Program-made: the position numbers and the translations under genes
Notes under the pieces: model-generated
The model's input: only the letters and a program-made list of their open reading frames with translations
What the model was told of the DNA's origin: nothing
Databases searched by the model: none
Part shown: piece after piece, positions 21,985 to 33,979 of the stretch
How positions within the stretch are numbered: position 1 is the first letter of the stretch
Layout of the letters: each line of letters opens with the position of its first letter
From: Alisma plantago-aquatica
Lineage: Eukaryota > Streptophyta > Magnoliopsida > Alismatales > Alismataceae
DNA length: 64,000 bases
Direction of reading: 5' to 3'
NCBI GenBank assembly: GCA_963693085.1
Contig: OY856411.1
Span: 70,528,501-70,592,500, forward strand

Positions 21985-23516
21985 ATGTCTGACCGTAAGT
22001 CTAATAGCCCGATTTTAGAACCCACATAAGAAGCAGCCCCTACGTCTTCCCAATCCCAGTTTACCCTTGAAACTCTGTGTCAGTCAATCAATTTCATCAT
22101 GGCGGAGGTTCGCACTCTTCGCCATGCACATACTCTCCGGGCTAGTCAGACTTCAACACCTTATCTGGGATATGGTATGCCACCAAATAACTGGAATGCG
22201 CCACAAACTCCTTTGCATGCTACTCCCAGACAATTTTGTGCACCACAACCGCAACGGATCCCCGACTACCAAAACTTAGGGGTCGTTGAACCTTTTACTG
22301 AACTTAACAATACTCCACAGCCCTACAAGGAAAACCACCCCTACCTCTCGATGCATTATCACCCTCTCCCTTATACACCTCAACCTGTTGCGCTACAACC
22401 GCCATACCCACCCCAACACATTCCCCGTGCTCCACAATTCGATCCTGCAAACCATTATCCACACCCTCAACAACCAATGCCTCTGCCTTATCATCCCATT
22501 CCACCACTTGAGCTACGTCCATGTTTCCCTGGACATGATGCATATCACTCCTCCCCACGTGGTCCAACCTATCCTCAAAATCCTTATGGTCAGTCCCACC
22601 CAAGACACCTATCTCACGATGATAACTCCCGACAAGTTAAGGTCGATGCCCCAATTTTTGATGGTAAACTTGACCCTAAGGCTTTCCTCGATTGGATTGC
22701 TGGTTTGGAAGACTACTTCGAATGGTATAACATGACAGACGCCCAACAAATTAGGTTTGCCAAGATGAAACTAGAAGGGTCTGCCAAGAGGTATTGACAA
22801 GGTGTCCAACGTGATATGAAGCGTAGTGGTCAACCCCCTATCCTCTTCTGGGATGAGTTGAAAACTAAGCTACGTGAACGTTATGTTCCCACCTAATATC
22901 AAAGACAACAACTTTCTAATTGGATGGCCCTTAGCCAAGGGTCATCATCTATTCAAGAGTACATGGAACGATTTGAGGAAGCTAAGAATCGTTGCATTCA
23001 CAATGACTCTGATTGGCAATCGACCGCTTGTTTTGTGCACCGTTTACACCCTGACATTAAAAGAGAAATGGAGTTACAACTGTGTAACTCCTTGGATGAT
23101 GCTTTTCACCGTGCCCAAAAGGTAGAGAGTTACCTTCAGCCTGCTTCTCGTGGTCCTTTCTTTTCTCATTTTGGACAACGTATTTGCTCAACCAATAAAC
23201 CTTCCACTACCCCGAATCGCTCTGCCTATCCCCTACCCCAACCACCTCCTGATAGTTCTTCAACCCTCCTCCAGTAAAGTCAAGCAGGTAGTCACAACTC
23301 CAGTCTGCCCTCCTCCATGAGGTCGTGAATGCTTTCATTGTCACAACACGACTCACCAAGCTTCCCAATGCCCTCGTCGTGCTCTTTTTGTGTCCTATGA
23401 TACTCCTGATCACACCCCTGAGGATGACATTGAATACAAAGATGTTTATCCTGCCTCTAAACCTTCTGATGATGACGCTGATTACAACTATGATTATGAT
23501 CCGTCATATCTCTAGA
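21985..23516 (+). pseudogene. gypsy gag with early stops
   Basis: The frame starts MSDRKSNSP at 21985. It has an in-frame stop at 22027, resumes through a proline/histidine/tyrosine-rich region (22099-22640), then the retrotransposon gag core (PKAFLDWIAGLEDYFEWY at about 22675-22730, later SSIQEYMERFEEAKNRC and HPDIKREMELQ at about 22940-23080). A CCHC-like zinc knuckle (CFHCHNTTHQASQC) is near 23332-23375 in a shifted frame. Several stops (22795, 22894) show it is decayed. Confidence 0.8.
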
Positions 23517-23518
23517 TC

Positions 23519-24106
23519 ATGAGTGTTTTAGCTACCTCTTCAGTAGGGGATGAATGGAAACACACCACCCCCTTCCAGACCTTCTTCAAACACGCTAATA
23601 AAAGTTGCAAACTACTCATTGATGGTGGAAACTCTCAGAACATCATTTCACTCTATGGATTAAAGCGCATGGACTTGCGTCCAGAGCCCCATCCCCAGCC
23701 ACATAAAGTCCATTGGGTGAACCAAATCAGCTTGCCCATCACCCGACGTTGTCTTGTACCCGTCACTTTAGGTGCTTATTCGGACCACATTTGGTGTGAT
23801 GTGTTACCCATGGATGTTCGCCATGTCATTCTGGGACGCCCTTGGATTTATGATTTAGATGCCCACCATGAGGGATGCTCCAACATTTATACCTTTAAGA
23901 ACAAAGGCAAACACATCCGATTAGCACCTACTCAATTCATCTCTCCTATCAAAAGGAATCCACCATCAGACCCCCAATCCTCCAAATTGCAACACTCTCT
24001 ACACCTTGTCACTCGACGAGAGCTTGAAGACATGCTTGATCTATTGACCGGATCCCGCTATTTCTCCAAGATTGACCTCCGTAGCGGTTATCACCAAATT
24101 CGTGTT
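23519..24106 (+). pseudogene. gypsy protease and start of RT
   Basis: Protease-like fold with LLIDGGNSQNIIS (about 23610-23650) and VILGRPWIYDLDA (about 23826-23866), then a jump straight to the RT palm motif FSKIDLRSGYHQIRV (24062-24106). The stretch of RT normally between them (fingers, with the DGSWRMC-type motif) is missing, which suggests an internal deletion near 23960-24030. The frame is then cut by the DNA element at 24107. Confidence 0.8.
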
Positions 24107-25297
24107 GTGTTGTACATGCGCCCGCCTGGGCGGCGCCTAGACGCCTAGGCTTAAGTCAGCCTGTCTCAAACTGGGCGCCCAACCCCCTAATTGACCGAAC
24201 TTGTTGCCTAAGGCCTTTTGAGGCCCAAATTAACCCAATTCAAGGCTAATTTAGCATAAATTAGATCTGAATTTGATCAAATTGAGTCATTTTATGGTCA
24301 AATTGGGTCTGGTTTATCCCAAACGGGGTCAATTTATGGTAAATTAGGTCTGATTTGGGGGAAAACATGCCTGATTTGGGGGAATTAGGTCTAATTTGTG
24401 GGAATTAGGTCTAATTTGGGGAAATTAGGTCTGATTTGGTCATGTAAGGCGTCGTTTAGATCAACATAGGGAGATTTAGGGTTAGTTAGATTTGATTTGG
24501 TCATGTTATGCAAATTAGGTTTGCTTTTAGGCCAAATTATGTCAAATTTGAGTAGATTAGGTCTGATTTGGGGAAAACAAGTCTGATTTTGGGGAAATGG
24601 TCTGATATGGTGAGATTAGGTCTAATTTGGCCAAATTAGATATTATGTAGGTCAATATAGGGAAAATTAGGTCTGATTGGATCATAATATACAAAATTAG
24701 GTTTTATTTAGGTCAAATCATGTCAAAATTGGGCACATTAGGTCTAATTTAGGGGAAACAAGTATGATTTGGGGGAAATTGTTCTAATTGGATGACTAGG
24801 TCTTATTTGGACAAATTTTGTCTCATATAGGTGTATGAAAAATTCATGGAAATTGGGATTGATTAGGTCATTGTATACAAAATTAGGTCCAGTTTAGCCG
24901 AAAATTAGGGTAAAAGTAGGTCAAATTTGGATCAAATGAGTTCAATCAGGGCCAATCAATTCTAGTTTAGGTCTCGTTAGTTTTGATTTAGCCTAAATTC
25001 TACATAATAGTATTATACATGTTTTGGCTACAAACATAATACATGTTTAGCTTTCTGATTTCTATATGAAGTTTGTTTAAGTAAAACTTCCACAATTGAA
25101 TCCATATCTAATGATTTTGTTGCTTTTTCATATGATGCTAGCACATTGATTGTATATTTATCATGTATATTTATGTGTAAGGATTGTATTTTTTAGGAAT
25201 TTTACATATATCTATTAAAATAAAAAAAATAAAAAAAAATGCCTGGGCCACTGCCTGGGCATCCCCCTGGAACGCCTGGCCACCTATACAACCATGG
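24107..25297. mobile_element. non-autonomous DNA element, 1.19 kb, inside gypsy RT
   Basis: It interrupts the RT codons for IRV. The 9-bp sequence ATTCGTGTT (24098-24106) recurs as ATCCGTGTT (25298-25306), a target-duplication-like pair. The ends are related inverted sequences (TTGTACATGCGCC on the left; complement of the right end TTGTATAGGTGGCC). Both ends carry GC-rich GCCTGGGC/GCGCCTAG-like subterminal motifs. The body (about 24200-24990) is a diverged tandem array of an AATTAGGTCTGATTTGGGG-like unit. A 9-bp duplication suits Mutator-like elements, and a hAT-type origin with 8 bp is possible. No coding capacity. Confidence 0.65.
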
Positions 25298-25306
25298 ATC
25301 CGTGTT

Positions 25307-26609
25307 AAGGAGTCCCATGAATGGAAGACTACCTTTAAAACCCCTGATGGATTATATGAGTGGCTAGTCATGCCTTTTGGCTTGTCCAACACACCCAACA
25401 CCTTCATGCGTGTCATGAACCATGTGTTATGACCATTCATTGGAAAAATTGTAGTGGTCTACTTTGATGACATTCTGATTTTTAGCAAGACCAAGGATGA
25501 ACACCTAATTCATCTCTGGCTTATCTTCGACACACTTCGAACTGAGAAATTGTATGTTTATCTAAAGAAATGCTCGTTCCTTCAAGATAAAGTCTTATTC
25601 CTTGGCTCAGCTACCGGCATTGAGGCTGACCCGGCCAAAGTCAATGCCATAACTCATTGGCCCCAACCCACTTCGATTTTTGAGCTTCGTAGCTTTCACG
25701 GGCTAGCTACTTTTTATCGTCATTTTGTTTGAGGATTTTGCACCATTGTGGCTCCTCTCACTAAGTTAACGAAGTGTGACAAATTAGAGTGGACGCCATC
25801 CGCAAGACGTGCTTTTGAGGCTGTCAAAACCAAGTTGACCGAAGCCCCAGATCTTTTGCCTTCCTGATTTCTCACTTCCGTTTGAAGTATCTTGTGACGC
25901 TTCCGATGTTGGCATTAGAGGCGTTCTTAGTCAAGAAGGGCACCCTGTTATCTTTTTCAATGAGAAACTCAACGGTGCAAAGCATAAATGTTCCACTTAC
26001 GATAAAGAATTATGCGATGTTGTGCAATCCTTGCGTCATTGGAGGCACTACCTTCTCCATCAGGAGTTCATCCTTTGGTCTGACCATTAATCCCTTCGCT
26101 TTCTAAATTCCCAAATGAATTTAAGTGTGTGTCACACCAAGTAGTGTGAGTTTCTTCAAGAGTACACTTTTTTTATCAAACATCGCTCAGGTGTTGAGAA
26201 TGTTGAGAATAAGGCCGTAGACGCTCTCAGTCATTGTTTGACCACCCTAGAGTCTATGAGTGTTGAAGTTGTGGGCTTCGACCGTCTCAAAGAGCAATAT
26301 TCCACTTGTCCTGACTTCACGACTATTCATTCCGACCTTCTTAGTAGTACACCTGGCCATGCTTCTATTTTTATTCTACAAGAGGGATTTCTTTTTTGCG
26401 GCACACACTTATGTATCCCTTCTACTTCAGTTCAAGATTTTCTCATTTGGGAATTACATGTTGGTGGCCTCATTGGCCATTTTAGTAGGAGGGATATGAC
26501 CACTACTCTAGTGACAGATAAATTTTATTGGCCTTCCTTACGACGTGATGTCGCTCACATCATGTCTCAGTGTCGTACTTGTCAATTGGCCAAAATCAAA
26601 AGAACTTGG
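25307..26609 (+). pseudogene. gypsy RT, RNase H and integrase zinc domain
   Basis: The RT resumes at [19 protein letters not shown] (25307 onward). It contains [10 protein letters not shown] and the catalytic YFDDILIF (25457-25480), then the connection FHGLATFYRHFV. RNase H remnants (CDASDVGI, about 25894-25920) and an integrase zinc-binding region (GGLIGHFSRRDMTTTL..FYWPSLRRDV..CRTCQLAK, about 26460-26600) follow. Stops and frameshifts interrupt it. At about 26605-26640 the sequence switches to copia gag, where the integrase core should begin. Confidence 0.85.
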
Positions 26610-26639
26610 AAAATGGAGATACTTCGTCTCAACCCTCCA

Positions 26640-29600
26640 TCAAGCTGAACGGGAAGAACTATCTCTTATGGATGAATGTGATCCATAATGTATTGGAGTC
26701 ACGCGATAAGGCGAGACATGTTGATTCTGATCCTCCTGTGTTTACTAACAAAGGCTATGCTAAATGGAAGCGCCATAATAATCTGGTGAAGACTTGGTTG
26801 TGGGGAAGAAGGGAACCTGGGATTGCCTCGAGGTTCATGTTCTATACTACTGTCAAAGAGATCTGGGATGCTGTAAAGAAACACTGTTCTCAGGAGAAGA
26901 ATGCGCTTTGTCAGTTCATGATATATGACCGCCTCTTTGCAGAACAATAGGGAGACAGATCTTTAGAAGAATACTTTGGGGTGATCTAAGGTATTGCACA
27001 AGAGTTGAGTTTCTACCATCCAATGACCGTCCAGGAGCAAGTCAAAGACAGAGATGACTTGATTATAGCAAAAATTTTGTCTGGTCTGAGTTCTTCGTGC
27101 AGTTCAGCCCGCAATGTTATCCTAGCTTCTGATAAACTTCCCTGCTTGGAAGAGGCTTATTAAAGGATTTTATAGGACAACTTTGAACATGTTGATCCTA
27201 CTGCAGTCTCATCTCAGGGAGATTCTCATGCTTCTGTAGCTGCTACAATGAGAGGAGGACGTACAGGTATGGGCCGAGGACATGGAACTCGTCCTAAATG
27301 CACCTTCTACGACAAGCCTGGACACACTATTGAGAAATTGTGGAAGAAGCATGGTGGACCTGCTGCACCACCTGTGGGAGCAACAAACTATGCTACCACT
27401 ACTGAGCCTATTGAGCCTCCTGCTTCGAGTTCTGGTCCTTCTGGCATCACACTCACCAAGGAGGAATATGATAGATTTATTCTGGCTACTCAACATCTAA
27501 GATTGGGATCATCATCTTCAGCCAACTTGGCGTCCACCACTGGTAATCAAGCTACCTCTTTATTGGCTTCTTGATCTACTTCATCATGGGTCGTTGACTC
27601 TGGAGCGTCACAACATATGACTGGTATGAGGAGACTTCTTCACTCCATTGACTCACAAATTCCTCACAAATATGTAACAATAGCAGATGGTTCAGTGAGG
27701 AGAGTGTTAGCCAGTGGATCTGTTTCTCTGACTTCTGGAATTGATCTTCAATTTGTACATTATGTGCCTGCTTTTCCTTTTAATCTTCTATCTGTTGCTA
27801 GTTGATTGATACTCTGAAATGTACGGTAACCTTTGGACCTTCTTGTTTTCTATTACATGATCTCAAGAGTATGAGGACGATTGGTGGGGGGCCTAGGAAA
27901 GGTGATCTCTACCTCTTCCACGGTGATAGTTTATCTCGCCAGGTTTCTGCTCCTGCTCCAGCTGTCTTGTTGAGTGGCTCTCCCTTACCGTGGCACTACA
28001 TATATGGACATCCTTCATTAGAGAGCCTGAGAAAGTTAGAACCAGAATTATCTCAAGTATCGTCTCTAGAGTGTCTGTCCTGTCAACTGGAAAAACATCA
28101 TAGGATGTCTTATCCCGACCGTGTCAATAAACGAGCATCATGTCCTTTTGAGTTGGTCCATAGTGATGTTTGGGGTCCTGTAAAAGACCATACTTAAAAT
28201 GGTTTTCGTTATTTTATCTCCTTTGTGGATGACTTTTCGCGTATGACTTTGATTTATTTGTTGAAAAGTCGAAAGTCTGTGTTATCTATTATCAAGCATT
28301 TTCATCAAGAAATAAAAGTTCAATTTGATTGTAATATTAAAGTTCTTCAATCTGATAATGCTTTGGAGTATGTTCAAAATGCTATGGCTGATTTTTGTAG
28401 TTCTGTTGGGATGAAACATCGTACATCTTGTCCTCACACCCCTCAACAGAATGGGGTAGCAGAGAGGAAAAATCGTCATCTTCTTGATATTACCAGGACA
28501 ATCATGTTTCAATCTAATGTTCCCAAGCGGTTCAGGTCTGACGCTCTCCTTACTGCGTGTTTCCTTATCAACTGGAAACCTTCTTCTATGCTTCAAGGAC
28601 GTACTCCTTTCTTTGTCTTACATTCCAAGGATCAACCCTTTCTTGTTCCTCTTAGAGTGTTTGGTTGTACTTTTTTTTGTCCACAATTTTGATCCTAAGG
28701 CTGGTAAGTTATCTCCTAGGTCAATTAAGACTCTCTTTCTTGGGTATTCCAACACTAGCAAAGGGTACAAATGTTATTGTCCAAGTCTTTGTCGTATGTT
28801 TGTGTCTAGAGATGTGACCTTTCATGAATCCACTCCATATTTCTCTAGTGTTCCTAGTAAGGGGGAGCAATTATGTGAGAGAGTGCCACCATCAAATGCT
28901 ACTGAGAGAGTGCCACCACCACATCAGAGTGAGAGAGTGCCACCTATCATTCCTGACTATACTATCATTCAGGAAGAGCAGCCAGCAGATGGTCCACAAA
29001 TTCAACAATATTCACATGTTTATAGCAGATGAGGCAGACAAAATCCAGTGGAGGTAGCGACTTCAGTCTCTGAGCCCTCCTCATCTTCCTCTACTTAAGG
29101 GATTTCTGAAGAACCATCTGACCTTGATGTTCCCATTGCTGTTCACAAAGGTACCCGTTCTTGCACTATTCGGCATCCTATTACAAATGTATGTTGTTTG
29201 TCCAAGTTATCTCAGCAGGCTCGCTCATTTGCTCTTGGGATTGATTCTGTGGTCATTCTAAGAAATCATCTTAGATGCTATGAAGGATATTGGCTGGAAA
29301 CAAGCTATGCATGTTGAGATGTCTGCTCTGTTACAGACAAATACCTGGAACTTGTTGACTTACCTCCAGATAAAAATATTGTGGGATGCAGATGGGTATT
29401 TACAGTAAAACATAATCCAGATGGTTCTGTGGAGAGATTGAATGCTAGACTGGTAGCAAACGGGTACACTCAGACATATGGGGTTGATTTCTTTGAGACC
29501 TTTTCACCAATGGCTCGTCTGAATTCTATGTGTATTCTTATTTCTATGGCTACTACATTTGACTGGCCTCTATTTCAGCTCGATGTAAAGAATTCCTTTC

Positions 29601-30796
29601 TTCATGATGATCTATAAGAGGAGGTATACATGGAGCAACCACCTAGTTTTGTTTCCCAGGGGTAGTGTCAGAAGGTGTGTAGATTGAAGAAAGCCATCTA
29701 TGGATTGAAACAATCTCCTAGAGCTTGGTTTGATAAGTTCAGTGATGTTGTGCTAAAGATGGGCTTTTCTCGATCTGTCATTGATCACTCTTTATTTTAT
29801 TCTACTTCTTCTGGTGGATCTGTTATTATTGTTGTGTATGTTGATAATATTGTTATCACCGACAGTGATTCCACAGGCATATCTCGTGTGAAAGAAGGCT
29901 TACAGGGGCACTTTCACACAAAGGATCTTGGAAAATTGAGATACTTTCTGGGCATTGAAGTACTTAGATCTCATGTAGGTACCAACTTGTCTTAGAGGAA
30001 ATATGTACCGAACTTACTACAGGAAATAGGTATGAGTGAGTCCAAGCCCGTGTCGACTCCTATGGACTATCATGTGAAGGAGATGACTGGTGATAATGAT
30101 TATCCAAATCCAAGATATTACAGGAAAGTTGTGGGTAAATTGATATATCTGACTGTCACACGCCCTGACATTTCCTTTGTTGTAGAAGTGGTGAATCAAC
30201 ATATGAGCTCTCTACAACAGTCTCATTGGACATCTGTCTGCCACATTCTGAGATATCTGAAAGGTGCACCTAGTAAGGGAATCACCTATTATAGGCCGAA
30301 GACTCCTGTATCCACACTTTCTCTTACTGGTTATGTAGATGCAGATTGGGCTGGTAGTCTGAATGACAGGAGGTCTACGTCTGGATATTGCACATTTTGG
30401 GGAATCATCTTATTACCTAGAAAAGCAAAAAGCAAAATTTTGTGGCAAGATCTAGCACGGAAGCTGAGTATAGAGCAATGGCACATGCATGTTGTGAGTT
30501 GCAGTGGGTTCAATCTGTACTTTCTGAATTAAAGATTTCTGTCTTGTCTCGTATAGAGCTCAGATGTGACAATCAAGCAACCATCTACATTGCCAATAGT
30601 CTTCCATGAGCGTACTAAGCACATAGAGGTTGACTGCCACTTTATCAGAGACCAGATCAAAAATGAAATTGTTGTGACTCTACATGTCAAGTCTGAAGAT
30701 CAACTTGTAGATGTTCTTACGAAGCCGTTGAGTCCAGCAGCCTTTCAGAGTTTTTGCAACAAGCTGGGCCTACACGATGTGTACACTCCAGCTTGA
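26640..30796 (+). pseudogene. copia gag-pol polyprotein, broken
   Basis: Domains in order: gag (26640-27230, with LYFM..VKEIWDAV-like helices and stops at 26948 and 26986); zinc-knuckle region (CTFYDKPGHTIEKLWK, where the last Cys is lost, about 27300); protease (SWVVDSGASQHMTG, 27586-27627); pre-integrase (27950-28110); integrase (LVHSDVWGPV at about 28150; DDFSR at 28225; QNGVAERKNR at about 28447); RT (GCRWVFTVKHNPDG at 29382; LDVKNSF at about 29580; YGLKQSPRAW at 29698); RNase H (30330-30770). The RT catalytic box reads YVDN (about 29839-29850) instead of YVDD. Stops at 28195 and 29995 and frameshifts near 28680 and 29300 make it non-functional. Confidence 0.85.
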
Positions 30797-30803
30797 GGGG
30801 GAG

Positions 30804-30950
30804 TGTTAATATATGTCATATTTATTCTATTTTGTAATTTCTATATCATGTTGGACCTCTATGTAAATTATCCAGTTTCTCTTATTAATAAAAAGGGAGC
30901 AGACCTATTGCCTCTCCCAACGCTGCACTGCACATTACATTGCGGCTGCA
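30804..30950 (+). repeat. copia 3' LTR, probably truncated
   Basis: Starts TGTTAATATATG directly after a polypurine tract. It contains a TATA-like AATAAAAAGG near 30887 and ends about where gypsy integrase sequence resumes. About 147 bp is short for a copia LTR, and there is no partner copy to fix the right border. Confidence 0.5.
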
Positions 30951-30954
30951 CATT

Positions 30955-31823
30955 TCACAACTCTCAAACTGATGGTCAAACTGAGGTGGTCAATAGGAGT
31001 TTGGGTAACCTCCTGTGATGTCTTGTTGGGGAACGTTTAGGCAATTGGGACTTATTGCTACCTACTGTTGAATTTGCTTATAACAATTCTGTTAATCGAT
31101 CCACTGGAAAGAGCCCTTTTGAAGTTGTTAATGGTTACAAGCCCCGCCAACCTATAGATCTCATACCCATGTCCACTGCTGGCCGACCTTCCCACAATGT
31201 TGAGACCTTTGCCCAACACATTCATGATTTGCATGCTGAGATTCACCAATAACTTACTTTGTCTTATGAAAACTATAAGCTCTCTGCAGATGAACACTAC
31301 AGGTTTTAAGAATTTAATGTGGGAGATTATTTTTTAGTACGTGCGCATCCTGAATGCTACCTCAAAAATTATTTCAAGAAGCTTCATGACCGAGCGTCAG
31401 GACCTTTCCAAATACTTAGTCGACAGGGACCCAATGCCTATGTACTGGATTTGCCAGCAGATTGGGCATTAATACAGTATTCAATGTAGAAGATCTTTCT
31501 CCTTATCGTGGTACATTTGAGCCCCCTCCACCACCAGTAGCTGCTTCTTCAGATCATCATAGTGCTCCACCGTCTTCAGCAGCGTTACCGCCTCTGCCTC
31601 GACTTCCTCAGCAACCACCCGAACACATCGACACCGTCTTTGACGACCAGACCGTCTTCACCAGCCAGGGCACCGTACATCGTTTATTGGTTCGTTGGAG
31701 AGGCTGTTCTTCAGCAGACACCACCTGGATCACCGCAGAGGAGTTCCGCCGCATTGATGCAGATCTTCTTGAGCTCTACCTCAGTACTGACTCGACCAAG
31801 TTGAGTCTTTTGCAGCCGAGGGG
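30955..31823 (+). pseudogene. gypsy integrase C-terminus and chromodomain
   Basis: Resumes with the end of the integrase core (SQTDGQTEVVNRSLGNLL, 30965-31016; FAYNNSVNRSTGKSPFEVV, about 31070-31130). Then come the GPF-like module (SGPFQILSRQGPNAYVLDLP, about 31397-31455) and a chromodomain (VFDDQTVFTSQGTVHRLLVRWRG..DTTWI, about 31636-31731). Stops at 31014 and 31249 and frameshifts near 31300 and 31480 interrupt it. In chromoviruses this domain steers integration to marked chromatin. Confidence 0.85.
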
Positions 31824-31826
31824 AGT

Positions 31827-32112
31827 TGATGTAGGACATGCCCCACCTTTACGCACTTATGAGCGTAGACGGCGCCGTGTCATTAGTTAGACTTCATTAG
31901 CAGGCTTTATTTTATTTTGCCTTTATTTCTCATTTTTGGGCTTTTATAAAGTCAAGTGGTTTAGTCCCACATTGGCTACGCCCGCTTAATCTTTCTTTTA
32001 AAATCCTAGATAAAGGCTTTATCTGCATCCATGTAGAGACAAAGTTGATGAATAAGAATTATCTTTTAGCCATTGCTTCATTTACTTTAAGTTAGCCTGT
32101 AGTTTTACATTA
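31827..32112 (+). repeat. gypsy 3' LTR (286 bp)
   Basis: Matches 20960-21236 throughout with scattered differences and one small extra stretch (ACGCCCGCT, about 31978). It is preceded by the purine tract GAGGGGAGT and followed by the target duplication GAATG at 32113-32117. Confidence 0.9.
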
Positions 32113-33979
32113 GAATGCTTGATGGGGATTTTGTTTATCATGAAGATGAAGGGGAAGATGAACTAAATATTGAGCGTAATGATGATAAGTCAGCTTCCTT
32201 GCAGGGGCATGCGAGATATAGCATGGACATGTCTCCTGTGAAGATACTAAAAAATCATGAGGGTTCTCTTAGTCGTGCTGTTGCGCTTCAGTTGGCACTC
32301 TCTAAGGAAAGAAAGGAGGTTCGTGAACAACAACAGAGAACCTTCCTGGACTCCATTCCTAAGGACCTCAACAGGCCTTGGGAGGATCCCCTTCCAGAGA
32401 CAGGTGAAAGGCACCTTACACATGAACCGAGGGGTGTAGGCCTATCCTGGTATGATCTGCTAGATTGGAAAAAATATTCTGATGGAAAGACGTTGATTTT
32501 GGGCAAAGATTGAAACTTTCCATCCAGGAACAGAGGCGAAGCCTACCCATTTATAACATGAAGAAAGAGCTTATTCAAGCTGTGCCTGACAACCAGGTTT
32601 TGGTAGTCATTGGAGAGACTGGCTCCGGAAAAACCACCCAGTTGACACAATATCTTACAGAGGCAGGTTATACAACAAAAGGTAAAATTGGTTGCACTCA
32701 GCCACAGAGGGTTGCTGCAACATTTGTTGCAAAACGAGTTGCAAAGGAATTTGGATGTCGCTTGGGAGAGGAAGTTGGGTATGCTATCCATTTTGAAGAT
32801 CACACTGGACCTGACACGGCAATTAAGTATATGACTGATGGTATGCTTCTTAGAGAAATTTTGGCAGATGGAACCCTTTCTCAGTACTCTGTTGTCATGC
32901 TTGATGAGGCATGTGAAAGGACAATTCACACAGACGTGCTCTTTGGTTTGCTTAAAAAACTGGTGAGTCGAAGACCTGACCTCAGGCTGATGGTCACTTC
33001 TGCTACACTAGATGCAGAGACATTTTCTGGTTATTTCTTCAATTACAATATCTTTACTTCTCCTGGAAGGACGTTTCCTGTTGACATACTCTACACAAAG
33101 CAGCCAGAAAGTGACTACCTGGATGTCGCCATACTTACTGTTCTACAGATACACCTAACAGAGCCTGAAGGTGTGATATTCTTCTCTTCCTTACTGGTCA
33201 GGAAGAAATCAATTACGCATGTCGATCTGTTCATGAGAAACTGAATGGTTTGGGGAAAGAATGTACCAGAATTGATTATATTTCCTGTATACAGTGCCTT
33301 TCCTAGTGAAATGCAATCTAGAGTTTTTGATCCTGCCCTGCCTGGAAAAAGAAAGGTGGTTGTGGCTACCAATATAGCAGAAGCTTCCTTAACTATAGAT
33401 GGGATCTACTGCGTAGTTGATCTGGATTTCTCCAAACAAAGTGTATACAATTCTGATCAAGGTCAAGAATCACTTATAATCACGCAGATCTCGCAAGCAT
33501 CAGCCAATCAGCGTGCTGGCCGAACAGGTCCGGGAAAATGTTATCGTCTTTACATTGAATCTGCCTACAAGAATGGACTGCTTCCCACTACAACTCCTGA
33601 GATTCAAAGGATTAACCTTAGGTTAAATACACTGACAACAAAAGCTATGGGTATCAATGATCTCCTTTCCTTTGACTTTATGGATCCACTTTCACCTCAA
33701 GAATTAGTATCAGCAATGAAGCAGCTATTAAGTTTGGGGTCACTAGATGAAGAAGGATAATCACCAAAATAGGCAGAAAGATGGCCGAGTTCCCATTGGA
33801 TCCCCCCTCCCCCGTCAAAAATGTTGTTGGTCAGTGTAGACTTAGGATGCAGTGATGAAATTCTGACTATTATAGCAATGATTCAGACTCAAAATAACTT
33901 TTTACAGACCCAGAGAAAAACAATCCCAGGCAGATCAAAAGAAGTCTAAATTTTGCCAGCCTGAAGGTGACCATTTGAC
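32113..33979 (+). pseudogene. helicase pseudogene, piece 2 (helicase core)
   Basis: Collinear with about 8930-10800 of the intact gene. Motif [11 protein letters not shown] is intact (from 32612). Motif Ia reads TQPQRVAA, the DEAH box reads DEAC (His codon replaced by TGT at 32912-32914), and motif VI has lost three codons (QRAGRTG instead of QRAGRAGRTG, about 33508-33530). Frameshifts lie near 32505, 33172 and 33755. The piece ends in the target duplication TTGAC (33975-33979) and resumes at 50526. It cannot make an active helicase. Confidence 0.92.

Larger units (their letters stand above)
26610..30950 (+). mobile_element. Ty1/copia retrotransposon lacking its 5' LTR, fused into gypsy integrase
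   Basis: From about 26640 the frame reads copia gag (SIKLNGKNYLLWMNVI) and runs through a complete copia pol to DVYTPA at 30796. A polypurine tract (GAGGGGGAG, 30795-30803) and a TGTTAATATATG LTR start at 30804 follow. No 5' LTR or primer site precedes the gag, and the gypsy integrase core expected here is missing. The copia 3' end runs into gypsy integrase (HNSQTDGQTEVVNR) at about 30955. Confidence 0.8.
20960..32112 (+). mobile_element. Ty3/gypsy chromovirus with chromodomain, interrupted
   Basis: Plus-strand element bounded by short LTRs (20960-21236 and 31827-32112) and a 5-bp target duplication GAATG (20955-20959, 32113-32117). Internal order: leader, gag, protease, reverse transcriptase (interrupted by a 1.19-kb DNA element), RNase H, integrase zinc domain, a copia block fused in place of the integrase core, integrase C-terminus, chromodomain, polypurine tract. 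The chromodomain places it among chromoviruses. It inserted into the second helicase copy. Confidence 0.9.

Noticed and set aside
22099..22797. Pro/His/Tyr-rich 232-codon frame as a stand-alone host gene
   Set aside because: It is in frame with the gag start at 21985 and leads into the gag core of the gypsy element.
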